From Trichoplax sp. H2 (taxonomy: Eukaryota; Placozoa; Uniplacotomia; Trichoplacea): a DNA stretch of 64,000 bases. The stretch covers positions 179,480 to 243,479 of the forward strand of contig NOWV01000117.1 in assembly GCA_003344405.1 (NCBI GenBank), read 5' to 3'. Shown piece after piece: positions 1-12,000 of this stretch. Within the stretch, counting starts at the first letter, position 1, and every line of letters begins with the position of its first letter. Position numbers and translations under genes: made by a program. A model generated the notes under the pieces. The model did no database searches. It saw nothing but the letters and a program-made list of their open reading frames with translations, and was not told where the DNA came from.

Positions 1-177
1 TCGATAGTATAAAACTGAGTCGAATCTTGATTGGGAATATGGCTAGAAATAATCGATTAGAAATTATATAGTTGTTGATTTGTGAACCTTCTACATATCA
101 AGCAGAAATTAGTTTCGGAATTGATTAATATCAACATTATCAATGGGAAGATTTAGATTGAAGTCCTATTTTGGAAC

Positions 178-1051
178 CTGGTAATCCTGGGCAGAGGCGA
201 TTTAGTAAGACTTCGTGCTCCATAGCTTTGCAAAAATTCGATATATTTAATGTTACCAGAGTCATCCTTTGGGAGCTGAAGATAAATGATACTACAAGTA
301 AGTTTCAGATCGGAATTGGTAATGTAGCCTATTCTCTAATAAATACACCATATTTATATCCAGCAACAAGCTGAATTTTACCTTTGCCTGTATCTCATTG
401 AACTGCAAATCAGTTAATGGAAATAGATATGTTTGAAACACACGACGAAAGTTTGCTAGCCTAATGATTCCTTCATTACTTTCATCGTAGATAGCAAATC
501 CCTGAGAAATTTCAACGCATACATTACCGATATAGTAAAAAGATTAGATATCATTATGCAGCTTTAATCATAGAATGGGAAGGGCATATTAATCAGGTGC
601 ACTCTAACCCATATTCAATAGCAACCTTACCTTTTTTATAAAATCCCAAGCTTCGTTGACTTTTGATGCTATTAGGGACTCGATATTGGAAACAGTTAGG
701 TTAGCATCGGCGATGATTGGTGTAACTAAATTTGGATAATATAAACATAAACGGTAATCAAGAAGTTTTCTATCATTCGTATAGAATTTTATTAGGATTG
801 AACCTTGTTGCAGTTTATTATCCAGTAAGACTGTAAGCTTTAAGATTAGAATAAGCAATGGTAAAAAGTTTACCTGACGCGTGGATATTATGAGAGGAAT
901 ATGGTTGAGGCGATGTCCTGGATGTATTAGATACAGGCCTTGGCGAGACTTTGGTATCCGGTGCTGTCCGTGATTTTGGGGATAGCGCCATACCTCGCGC
1001 AGTTAGACCTATTGGTGGATTTCCCACTTCTCTATCTTGTCGCTTGACCAT
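178..1051 (-). CDS. EF-hand protein, 5' exons only (EFCAB6-like), cut by window edge
   Basis: Four minus-strand exons join in frame: 1051-874 (ATG start, ends phase 1), 830-631, 501-382 and 275-178, all with GT/AG borders. Exon 1 encodes a Pro/Ser/Arg-rich, probably disordered N-terminus. Exon 3 encodes an EF-hand-like helix-loop-helix with the loop DESNEGIIRLAN followed by FRRVF. Exon 4 carries the partner loop ending DDSGNIKYIEF. Both loops miss canonical acidic ligands (position 12 is N in the first; position 1 is not acidic in the second), so calcium binding may be weak. Paired degenerate EF-hands preceded by a helix such as VNEAWDFIKK resemble EFCAB6-type multi-EF-hand proteins; this is family inference, not proof. 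The gene continues beyond base 1, and no further exon was recognised in 1-177. Its 5' end faces the adhesion GPCR gene across a 5-kb spacer. Confidence 0.6.
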
Positions 1052-2800
1052 GTTACTATGATTAAATATGAGTCAATTTTAGAGCCTATAAATTGAGAGA
1101 CGTTTAGCAGCTGATATCTTATCAGCTTATTACCAGTCTACAAGTAAGTACTCGATTAAAAATCAACTGCATTGATTTTGGACAGGATAATTGTTTGCGG
1201 TACTATTTAACGTTTCTACCGTGGTGATTCACAAAGCAAATAAAAATATGAATATAACCTCTAAATGGTTTATGGTATGATTAATTATTGAAAGATGGTA
1301 TAGCACTTGCCCTCTTTATCTATACAAATATCACAGCACATTTTAGTAAATGTATCCTTTTCAATAGTTTGATATCTTTGCGGAATGATACAGGGAAAGC
1401 GCATGAAACTACTCGAAATTGATACTTAGCGGGCGATACAAAAAAAGGATGTCGGGACGATATGAATTTAGTCTTGTGCATAAAAACCCAAAAATTAGTC
1501 AACCGGTATCACAACCTGTTGATATCTTCCTATCCATGATTTATAGTATACTGTAAATGATGCCGATTTCGGCGAAATTTAAGGGCTACAGATAGTATTT
1601 AGTAGATGAATCTATAAATACGTAGGGTATTATGCTGATCTTTCTAAACCTATTCTGGAAAGTTATGCTGTTAACGTACGCCGTCATCTATATTCATCAA
1701 ATTCTAATTCTGATCAGGTACTGGTTACGATAGAGGTATCAAGTTTAGATTTCTATGATAGTAACTGCATCAACATTATCATTGGTAGGTTATTGATATC
1801 TTATTAATCTTGAAGTGTTTAAAGACCATGAAATAGGCTTTGAACTAAATTAAGATCACTTTTCCTCGTCGTTAGCTTTTATAACAGGGAAAACTTCCAT
1901 GGGGCAAGATAAGCTAGTCATGTAAACTTTGTTGTACAGGCTGGAGATAAATTATGAATAGACTGTCAACAAGTACCGAGATTTTGCTGCCAACATGTGA
2001 AAAAGACAGGTCTACTCGTTGTTTCTGTCTAGATTTAACCAATTTCAAACATTATTTTCTTTCTAGCCATACTTACAAATATAACTTTGGATCGCTGTTA
2101 AATTTTGTAATCTGTTGAAAGAGTTCAATGGTTGTAGTTACCTCAACAGGATGAGATAAATACTCTAGGAGGTTAGTTACCATATAATGATTATTATGCC
2201 AATCCCATCCTCATAGAAAGCAATATTCCCTATCTTATCTACCTTGCTAACTCTTGGCTCCCGGTAACCAAAGTAGGCTGTTGATATTACCACGCGGTTG
2301 CTATGGCACGTGATGAAGAGACGAATATTCTATGAGAGAGAGAGAATATGCAAATGTGTTTCTGACGTTGCACAATATGATCATTCAAGATGAACAAAAG
2401 GATATTATGACGAAAAAAGAGCTATTAAATGAAAGGAAGAATAGATTACGATAACATTCATGGAGATTACAGTAGATAACATTGTCTCAATGTCTGCAAA
2501 ATACTGTAAAAGCCAAACTAGATAATACTATCTATTACCTATTCTTCTATTTTTATTTAGACAGTTGTTTTATGATGTTAAAGTTTAACAACCTCTTTAC
2601 ATGATGTTCTTGCTATCTACACGTTGTATTGCTACAGTATTGTATGACAAAGTAGTTGAATGTTGCAGCTAGTTTCCATTGATAGAATGTTATTATGTTT
2701 TAAAATATTTCGTTAGCCTATTGGTGCAGTACTAAAGGTCAAGAAATAAATATTTTATTCATCAATCTTGTTTTCAATACATCCTGACTGGTATTAGGCC
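1052..2800. other. Non-coding spacer, nothing recognised
   Basis: This AT-rich stretch lies between the EF-hand gene start and a tandem array. No exon with convincing coding content, RNA gene or mobile element was recognised. The promoter of the minus-strand EF-hand gene should lie just right of 1051, but no clear core element stands out. Confidence 0.5.
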
Positions 2801-2834
2801 GGATTATAATGGAGACCTTAGTAGGACATTATAG

Positions 2835-3453
2835 AAAAGTCCGTTCAATACGGTCTTTTACGACGATCCATAAATAGAGCTGTCTATGACTGGTTCATTT
2901 AATTGGCTAAAAATAATATCTTGTAATGAACAGGCGACAAGGAATAATAAACGATTTAAGGAAAAGTTCGCTCCATGCAGCCTTTTATGTTGATCCATAA
3001 CTGTCTATGACTGACTCATCTGAATTGGCTAAAAATTATATCTTGCAATGAGCTGGCGACACAGAATAATAGAGAACATATGCAAAGTCCCTTTCACGTA
3101 CGATATTATTTACGTTGATTCACAACTGCTTATGACTGGCTCAACTGAGTAAGCTAAAATTAATATTTTGCAATGTACAGGTGTCAAAGAATAACAAAAG
3201 GCCTACGTAAAAGTCCGTTCCGTGTAGTCATTACGTTGATCCACAAATGTATATGACTGGCTCATCTAAATTGGTCCAAATTTGTATCTTGCAATGAACA
3301 GGCCTCAAAGAATAACAGAAGACTTATAGAAAAATCCGTTCCATATAGTCTTTTACGATGACCCTTAAATAGAACTGTATATGACTAGCTCATCTAAATC
3401 GGTCAAAATTAATATCTTGCAATAAACAGGCGGTAAGGAATAACAGAAGACTA
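2835..3453. repeat. Tandem array, five degenerate units of about 121-126 bp
   Basis: Five head-to-tail units can be aligned by eye: 2835-2960, 2961-3081, 3082-3206, 3207-3327 and 3328-3453. Each opens with AAAAGTCCGTTC or a close variant. Each then holds a TTTACGATGATCCATAA-like block, then TATGACTGGCTCATCT, then ATATCTTGCAATGAACAGG, and ends AAAGAATAACAGAAGAC. Diverged partial units follow at about 3570-3720 and 3985-4090. The units contain many stops and no open frame is shared, so this is a minisatellite or satellite-like array rather than a coding repeat. Confidence 0.85.
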
Positions 3454-4187
3454 GTAACATATTTCATTTCTTGTGTCTTTTAGATAATTCGTAATTTTAT
3501 TCGCACCATAGAGCAAAGAATAAACAACTGATTAATAATGTCATCGAAAATGGCTTTTCTGACTGGTCTGTGTATTAGACCAGATGATAATGGAGATCTT
3601 AGTGGCATATTCTGTAGCTTACGGCCTTTTACAATGATCCAAAAAATAGTGTGGTAAATGAGTGGCCTATCTGAGTACCAGGTCGTTATTAATATCTTGC
3701 AGTTAACGAGAGTCGAGAGTCGGAACACAGCAGGATTCCGAGTACTGTATTTTATTTTTCTTTATTGATTGACTTTGCTTTACTTGAACAAAGCTTAAAC
3801 AAATGGTTTTAAAACAGTGTATGTTATTATTATCTATTCCATACGATCTTTCGGCATTATAAATCACTACTAGTAATAAGACCCTGCAGCATGTGCATTT
3901 GCAGTAAATAAATCGTGTTAAGTGTATTATTTATGGCTATCTTTCTGATGATGAGGTGCAAACTATTAAATAGCATATGAGTATTTTACAATAATGTATT
4001 CCATACGGTATGGGTTTTACGATGACGAATAACCGGTATAGCTGGCATACCTGATTAACTATAATAACATTTGCAATTAACGGGAAAGCTTGGGGCAATA
4101 GCTACTGAATTTGAACTAATCTAATCCACTTCTATTTCATAAACAGGTGGTGCCAACAAGAGATTTATACTATTGATGTAAATTTCG

Positions 4188-4785
4188 AACGATTAAATTG
4201 GAATAAGCAATCGTTTAGTTGCGGTTATAAATGATTCGACCGCCACTATTTTCTAAATTGAATACGGTACTATTCATCCATTTACAATTCGTTCATATAA
4301 CATTTTAACATCAAATAGTATACTTGAGAATAATTCTTTATGGATTACTAAATTCCCTTGATTGATGCCGAAACGTACTTCCGTACCAAAATAGTGTCGA
4401 TATATGGATTAGAAACAAGCCGTAAGTAAATCATTTAGTTATGGTTGTGAAAAAATGAATAATCCTAAATTAAAATGGCGCTGTCTATTTACTACTCGTC
4501 TACATAACATTTAAGCATCAAATGGTATGCATGAGAGTACTTACCCATAGACTACTAAATTCCCTCGGCTGATGCCAAATAATATTCTCCTGAAATAACG
4601 TTAATATTTGATTTATAAACTATAAAGAAGTAATCGTTTGTTTTTTCGATATAACAAATTAAAAACGCGACTAATTTTAAATTAAACCCACTATTATTTA
4701 TTCATTTATGGCTTGTTTATGTACCATTAAAGTATCAGTGGTATACTTGAGAATGCTTATTAAATCATCACAGTAAGATTTTATC
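4188..4785. repeat. Second tandem array, three diverged units of about 170-220 bp
   Basis: Three units at about 4188-4408, 4409-4615 and 4616-4785 share blocks in the same order: AAGCAATCGTTTAGTTG-like, then CATATAACATTTTAACATCAAA-like (seen near 4295, 4507 and 4720), then GTATACTTGAGAAT, then ACTAAATTCCCTTGATTGATGCC in the first two. The family differs from the 123-bp array just upstream. No coding potential was seen. Confidence 0.6.
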
Positions 4786-5145
4786 CTTTAAATAATAATC
4801 CGCAGTTATAGAAATTTTATTAACGAGAATCCATATTGGATTCTGTTTTATTGAAAATCTATATGATTTGATATTGCGGAGAAAAGCTAGAGGCAAGTTT
4901 ATGCATCCTCTAGACCTCGTAATCCAAATCTTTTGGCAGTGTAGCATACTCTAAGTTATTTATAATGTTATTTTTAAGGTCATGTAATAAACACACTACA
5001 GTATACATTATTCAAATTAGTATAATTAAAATTTACATGGTCTAGTCTGATTTAAATTATTCAATATAAGATCGGTGAGAAAGAAGAAAAGCAACAATGA
5101 AATCAATCTAATTTATCAATTCTTCCAACCTGGAATTATTTTATT

Positions 5146-5304
5146 ATAAATACCCCCTTTAATTAGAGTAAATGCTGTTCTACGTTATATAATTATGTCT
5201 AATATCGACACTAAAGAAAAAATTCATACTCAACGATTGAAATCAGCCTCGCAACTACCACTCCATCGAAATTGGGTCACAACCTTTTTCATGCTCTCTA
5301 GCTA
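5146..5304 (+). other. TATA-like motif followed by a 36-codon ORF, doubtful first exon
   Basis: TTATTATAAATACCCCCTTTA at 5146-5166 resembles a core promoter. About 30 bases downstream an ATG at 5194 opens a short frame beginning MSNIDTKEKIHTQRLKS and ending in a stop near 5304. A possible donor (TTGG|GTCACA) lies inside it. No downstream exon could be tied to it, and no family is recognised. A similar TATAAATATCCCCTTTAA block occurs at about 62337. It could be a small gene's first exon, a remnant, or chance. Confidence 0.2.
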
Positions 5305-6060
5305 GCTGTAAAGGTCTACCGCACTTGAAATGGAAACTGAGTAAGGAATTATGGAGCTTTATTTGTTTGATTTACGTCAACTTGAAGGAGATTTATGGTC
5401 TTGATCGTCTATCATATTAATTAATAATTTAAATAGATGCATCGATTATTTTTCTTATTATGCTTCTTTAAAAATAGCGTAGTGACAGTACAATACTGAA
5501 TGCAACTGTGAGATTTTAAATCAGAATCATTTTATTTACTAACTGCTTGGACTGTCGAACTTCGTATCATTTATACGAAATTTAAGCTTAAGAGCAATCG
5601 AAATTCAATATTGGCTTACTTAAAGCGTTAGCTTTCTATTCGTCAACGCCACTCTATGGTTAGGATTAGCCACGCTTGATCTTATAAGGTTAGTGCTTGG
5701 AATAGTATCCATCGAATTTTGCATATAAAATTTTTACAGTGACGATTTTTTGGCTTCGATTTCCTTAAATCTGATATTAGTGTTTTGATTGTTAAAATAG
5801 CGGTTGGAAGCCAACAAGATTATTATAGATTGTCGAAAATTTCGAAATTAAGGAATAGAGGCATAGCTATAAATAAAATTAATGAGTAAATTTTCTTTGA
5901 ACGTTATCATGTAATAGAGGTGAAGATTTCTTCAGTCGAACATTAAATTTTCTAGACAGGATAGAGTATCATCCAACCTTTTCATCTAATCCCTTCCTAT
6001 ACAGCTGAAATTGTCAAGGTCTTGCGGTACTTTAAGAACTGGTCAAAATTATTCTTGGGA

Positions 6061-9000
6061 ATGATGGCAAACTGCCATATTATTGTACTAGCTTGTATTT
6101 TTTTCTATAAAATAGTCTTATTCTCCAATGCAGAGCCAGGTAAATTCTATTATCCTTTACATCATATTAGTAACTGTTTGACCTAGATAAATTCTAATCT
6201 ATTGTCATCATAATTGAGTTATTAATACTATACTTATTCATGTCCTATCCTTAATATTTCTTACCCTTCCATCGTTCCGTTAGTATTAAGCAATTATTAA
6301 CATGAATCTATCAAAGTATGTATGGTGTTATTTACAGTTAATTAATTTAGGACATGTTTCGTTAATTACTGCAAGTTATCCCTTAATCATAATAATTTAG
6401 TTCATGCATTCAACCTTAAATATTAATTTTTCTATCCGTTAAAGTTTACAGAATGATTTCAAACAGTCTTTCCTCCATTACTTTTATGAATAGAGATAGA
6501 AGGATTACAAATTGTGACGATTAAGCACTTTTCTTCAATGGAATTTATTTTTCATCCGTTTTCCTATGTTCTATACAATACCTTTATGATAGAAAGGAGG
6601 CAATTGTTGGGTTAGTTCCTAAATCCTGTTCCTTGTAAGTATCATTATCAAGAATACTATTTACTAGCATATGCCAGCTTCTGCTATATCAAGGATAAGG
6701 ATATGAGGAGACAAGTTGCGTGTTTGTAAGCTTTAGAGCCTTGAGAATGAAAAGTCTAAATTGAGCAAGTGCTTAAATAATTTTCTGCCTCTGCTTGGCA
6801 TTAAATGAATACCAGATGCGGATTTACAACCATTTCAATGCATTAAGATAGAAATGAACTACTGTTAGAAATAGATTATTGAAGGAAGGAAAGAAGTCAA
6901 ATCTTTTTTTCCTTTCTTGCTATCTAGTTAAAGCGGAACGAGATTTAGATAAACTAATATTTCTTGAGATGGAAAATATTAATGGTAACAAATCATCGGC
7001 TCAATTAATTATAAAAGAGATGATTAAACCGACGAAAAAAGAAGCCATAAAATCACCCTTTCTAGTTATTAAATGAATAGAGCACGGAACTGAGGATATT
7101 ACCATAGAAAGTAGTTTATTGACGATATACGAGTTACCACATAAATACAAGATAGGCCCTTGGAATTAGGAGGAAGAAAGAAGTAATCGAAAAATTTCAC
7201 CATTTAGTTCTTGCTTTCGAAATCGATTACAGTCTGAAATGAAGTTTTTTAATTGAATTAAATCCTACGAGAAATAGAAAGTTTAAAAGTAACGGAAAAG
7301 AAATGCTATTCTCATTGTACCATCCAAGTTAAGCTGTTTCAAGACACTCATTACATATATCTTATTCAATCTAAACCTAGATCGAAAATTTTCCTTAGGA
7401 AATGTCGGCAAAGAATTTCACATTGGATTTCCAAGGGCAATAAATATCAAAAAGATATGTCCACCAACTATTACTATTACCAGTGGACTAGAGCCTGCAA
7501 CTGTTAATGTTACTAATAACGCCAAAATAAGAAGTTCTACGCGTTACTACAAGGTCCCGCCTAACCAATCTCTCTCCATTGAATTGGATATCGAATTAGC
7601 AAAGCCTGATGTTGGCATCACCAACCGAACAGTTTTTATCCAGTCTGATCGAGATATTTCTGTTTCTGTCTATCAATGCCAGCTGAGCTATCTTGCCTTG
7701 CCTAAAGCTTGTAATAGTAACGAATATCTTGTTTTAACTTTACCAATCGATTTACTTAACCCAGAAAGATCGAATTTGATGATTATTGCAAGCCACGGAG
7801 CGACAAAAATTCAAATCAACTTTACAAAAGCCATTTCTTATCATAGTCCATCTTACTTTGATCATCCTCGATTGAATATTGATTTGCAACCTTTGCAGGC
7901 TTTTTATGTTGAATCTTTCGACGATTTAACCGGTACGACTATTCTATCCCAATCACCTGTAACTGTTTTTGCAAGCAACTATTTTACAGGTCACAAGAAG
8001 CAATCAAAAAAGAATTCTTACAATATTGCTATGCAATTACCTGGAGTTCAGTACTGGGGTCGAAATTATATCTTACCTGCAGTGGAAGCAAATCAAGGCC
8101 TTGATCGATATAGAATTATGGCTGCTCATGAACAAACTACAATCTTTAAACAATTTAATTCTCATGCTTGGACTTTATCCAAAGGTGCAGTACTGGATTT
8201 AGTTAAAGAGATTAGTATAGCTACCCTTGTTTTATGCGATAAACCATGTCTGGTAGTCTATACTGGCCGATTTGCTATACAAGACAAGGCTATGATCGAT
8301 CCAATGATGGTTATTATGCCTTCTTTTCGTCAGTTTTTGCCACACTATTCCTTTTCAACGGGAGAATTCAATCCCTCTTATACTTATTTTGTTCATGTTG
8401 TTTTACGTCAACGATATCAAGGAGAGTTAATCATGGATGGAAAGATAATCAAAGATCAAACTAAATCTAATTTTACTCTTGCTCCATATAAAATCATTTC
8501 CATCAAGGTTGATTCTGGCTTCCATCATATACAAACTTCCGTGTCTGATGAAGTTTTTGGATTGACTCTATTTCGCGTTAATGGTGATTCTATGCAAGGG
8601 TGTCTTGGAGGAATTGATTTTTCTTCAAAATCCAATCAAGCCTATGATCGTAAGTTTTAAGCGATCTCGTATTACTTATAGGCATCCGCTTGTTAGAAAG
8701 GATATAAGGGATGATATCAAAACTAATTATAAAAATTTGTTAACATTAAAATTACCTTACTGCAAAGAATCACTGTTTTCTTCTAACAAGTTTAAATACA
8801 GTATTCTAACTTCCTCGAATGGAAATACAAAATTTGATCGTGCTTAGTAGACTAAAATGTTTGAAGTTGAATCAATATTGAGAAGAATGTAGAAAATTGC
8901 CTTATACTAGTAAAAATAAGTTATTGCAACATTTCAGCGTATTTATTCGTTACTCTTGCTATAGTGTTACGCTAAAACATCAATCGTTTCGTTTTGCTCT

Positions 9001-12000
9001 TGATGAAAGAAGTAAGTATAGATAGCTCCTAACTTTGGTATCTAGGCGAATAGCGTCTGCTAACAATTTCCATCACTGATTTCATCAATTCTCGAATCGA
9101 TATCTGCTCTCTATTTATCTTAAACATTTTCATGGATTTTCGTTAGTTTATAGTATTTTATAAAAGTAGCCTCGAAGTGTTCTGTCGCAACTTTAATCAA
9201 TTAGCGGATTAAAATCTGTTCCCTACCTCAAACATTTCCACGAGCTATCGTTAATTTCTAAAATTTTTATTAAAGTACTGTATGCACTAAACTATTGACA
9301 GATCTTAGGGTTATAGGCAATAAAATTGTTATCTATAATAACTCTAATATTACTCACATCTTTAAGGAAGATTATTTTTCGTTGAATAGTTTTAACAGGA
9401 CACTTTTGCCCGCCTAAAGAGGGTTCTTTCCAGCCTAATGAAAGCAAAGTAACCATACGCTCCAGTAGTAATACTTCTACCAATTGCCTATCCGTGACAT
9501 TTAACGCTTTCTCAATTATTGTAATGCCTTAGTATAGCTTTAAAATTTTAAAAGATGAACTGAATTAGGTGTCGCTAATGATAAGGTAATATTTTGTATA
9601 ATTAGGGCAATTTTCTTAATTTACTCAATGATTGTAGAGTCAGGAACTAGAATTATCCTCCTTAAAAGTCCGAAAGAGTGTTATAAACTGGTTGTTTAAT
9701 ATAGTTGAAGAAAATAGTGAATCTCTCTTTGCTGGAGATCTCGCTATTTCAGCAAAGCTACTCTCTCGAATCAATTGTGAATCGGATGTAATATCTCTTC
9801 CTCTCATAACCGTTAGTAACTTTATCATTCATAAATTTAGTCCATCATGGCATTTCAGTCTAGGTCATTTTATAAGATTGCTTTACAATTCATATTTACG
9901 TTACAGAAACTAATTGATATAGGAAGTCGCCTTTTGCATTTACAATATACCAAAGATTGGCATAAGATTCAGCAGGTAATTAGTTTATTACTGACTATGC
10001 AAGTGCTAATTTATCCAAAAAATATTTAGATTATGATGAGCTACACTGTGTCTAAGGGCGAATGACTCTCTTTTTTTGGCTAGCCTACACTATCTTGTGG
10101 AAATGAATATGATAGCGTAGCGGTCATGACAAGCTTGAAAAGATTAGCTGCTAAGTTGAATAATGATTTAAATCAAACTGGTCCTCAACTAATCGATGTT
10201 ACTTCACAAAATATAGGTAGGATTAAAAATAAAACTGATTTACAATAATTAAGTATGGTACGATCCCAATTATTCAAGATATTTCCCGTTACTGCCACAA
10301 TTCCAAGAACTGCAAATCCAGACCATCAGGTATAAGGATATAGAAGAAGACTCTGATCAAGATGAAGATGAACACGATGATAAAAAATCTAATATATTAG
10401 AAATATCTACTCGTCAAGCTCATGATATAGCTCACATATGGCAACATAATCATGTACAAATAATATTAAATACAGAAGCTTTACGAGAAAATCATGGTAA
10501 GCAAAGCCTGTTGACATCAATCTTTGCTGAATTTAATCTAATAATTTGATCGTGCGATCTACTTTCTATTTGCTATCATTTTTTCAATATGTTGCGTTAT
10601 ACTCCAATTGATATCCTGGATTTATGAATAAAATCAACACGTTTGGATATTTACGCATCCTAAATTTGTGATATGGATCACTATCCATAGCCACAAGAAT
10701 AGTCACGATTTATTTTAATACATTAGATGCAATCATGCCCTTACAATTAATAAATCCGAGGTAAGTTTAGGACTAGATCTCAGATCATTTATGCCAAATA
10801 ACTGATTTATGGCTAATTTAACTATATAAGAAATCTATAAAACAAACGGATTAGCATTAAGGTTAATTTAATAAAAATCTTAAAAGTTCCATTTGATATT
10901 TGATCGTTCTAAGAAATTTCTCTCAAGCAAGCCCCGTTTTAAATTCTGAAGTAATCGCAGCTTTCTTTTCTACATCATTGCAAAGTTACGACGATTTTTC
11001 ACTGCAATTAATTTTTAAGAATAAATTTGTAAGTAACATTACTGCTGGATACTTACTATTATAGTAATTGTAAAAGACCACTACTAGGTCATTACAGATA
11101 TATAATTTGTTGCTGATTGCGCACGATATTTTATAAATACATCAGTGTAAGAGCTATTTACATCATCATTCAGGTTTTGTTGATAGATAAAAATGGAATT
11201 AAACATAGTTCTAACTTAAAGTTGATTTGTCATGCCGGTATTTTAGCCAAATTTAACCTTAAATAACTCGAAAATCAGTAATCGATGGTGTGGAACGTGG
11301 TTAGCTAATTCTGTTAATGGGTAAGATGTTAGATGAAGCAGCCGATGGTAAATGACAAGTAATTTTTCACTTTTAATTTAATTATCATTTGAATTGAAGG
11401 ATGAACAATAATTTAGATAGAAGCAATTTAAATTATATTTTACACATATACACAGTATAATTCTGAATACTTAGTCAAAAACGCAACCGATACAATACGT
11501 TAAGCTTAATTTCTTTTTATTGACTGCAGTAGTTACTCTTAAAAGTAGAAATCCTTGCTACTTTGTTTTATATGTGTCTATCCGTTACAAAATTTATAGC
11601 TGAAGAATAAGTTTACTTAAATTGAATGTCTTATTCTTGGTACAGAATTACAATTCGTGTTGCTTGTACTTTAATATAAGCAATCATAGTTATATTCTAA
11701 TATTTAATTTCTGCTTAAACATCAGAATCTTCAAGTTCTTTTATGCTAAGCATTGGCTATGTTAATTTTATATATGCATAAGTAGATGTGGTTTTAGAAA
11801 CATAAATATCCTATAAGCTAAGGGTTTACTTCGATGACATATATACTAGTACAGCATATAAAATGGTGTTGGACTTGCTGCGCGACATATAACATTATTT
11901 TTAGACCTAATTTTAGTAGCAGTGTTGTATCCAGTGATAAATAATGGAATATCTAAGACAATAAGTTGTAATTTGCGACATTTGATTCGTACGCATTGTG

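Noticed and set aside
2835-3453. CRISPR-like array
   Set aside because: Repeats are contiguous and diverged, with no spacers, and the genome is eukaryotic.
3480-3728. 82-codon minus-strand frame
   Set aside because: It lies in decayed units of the 123-bp array and is not conserved among units.
6879-7076. 65-codon Lys/Glu-rich frame in the first receptor intron
   Set aside because: It starts without a good acceptor, phases do not fit the flanking exons, and the signal-peptide exon joins directly to 7399.
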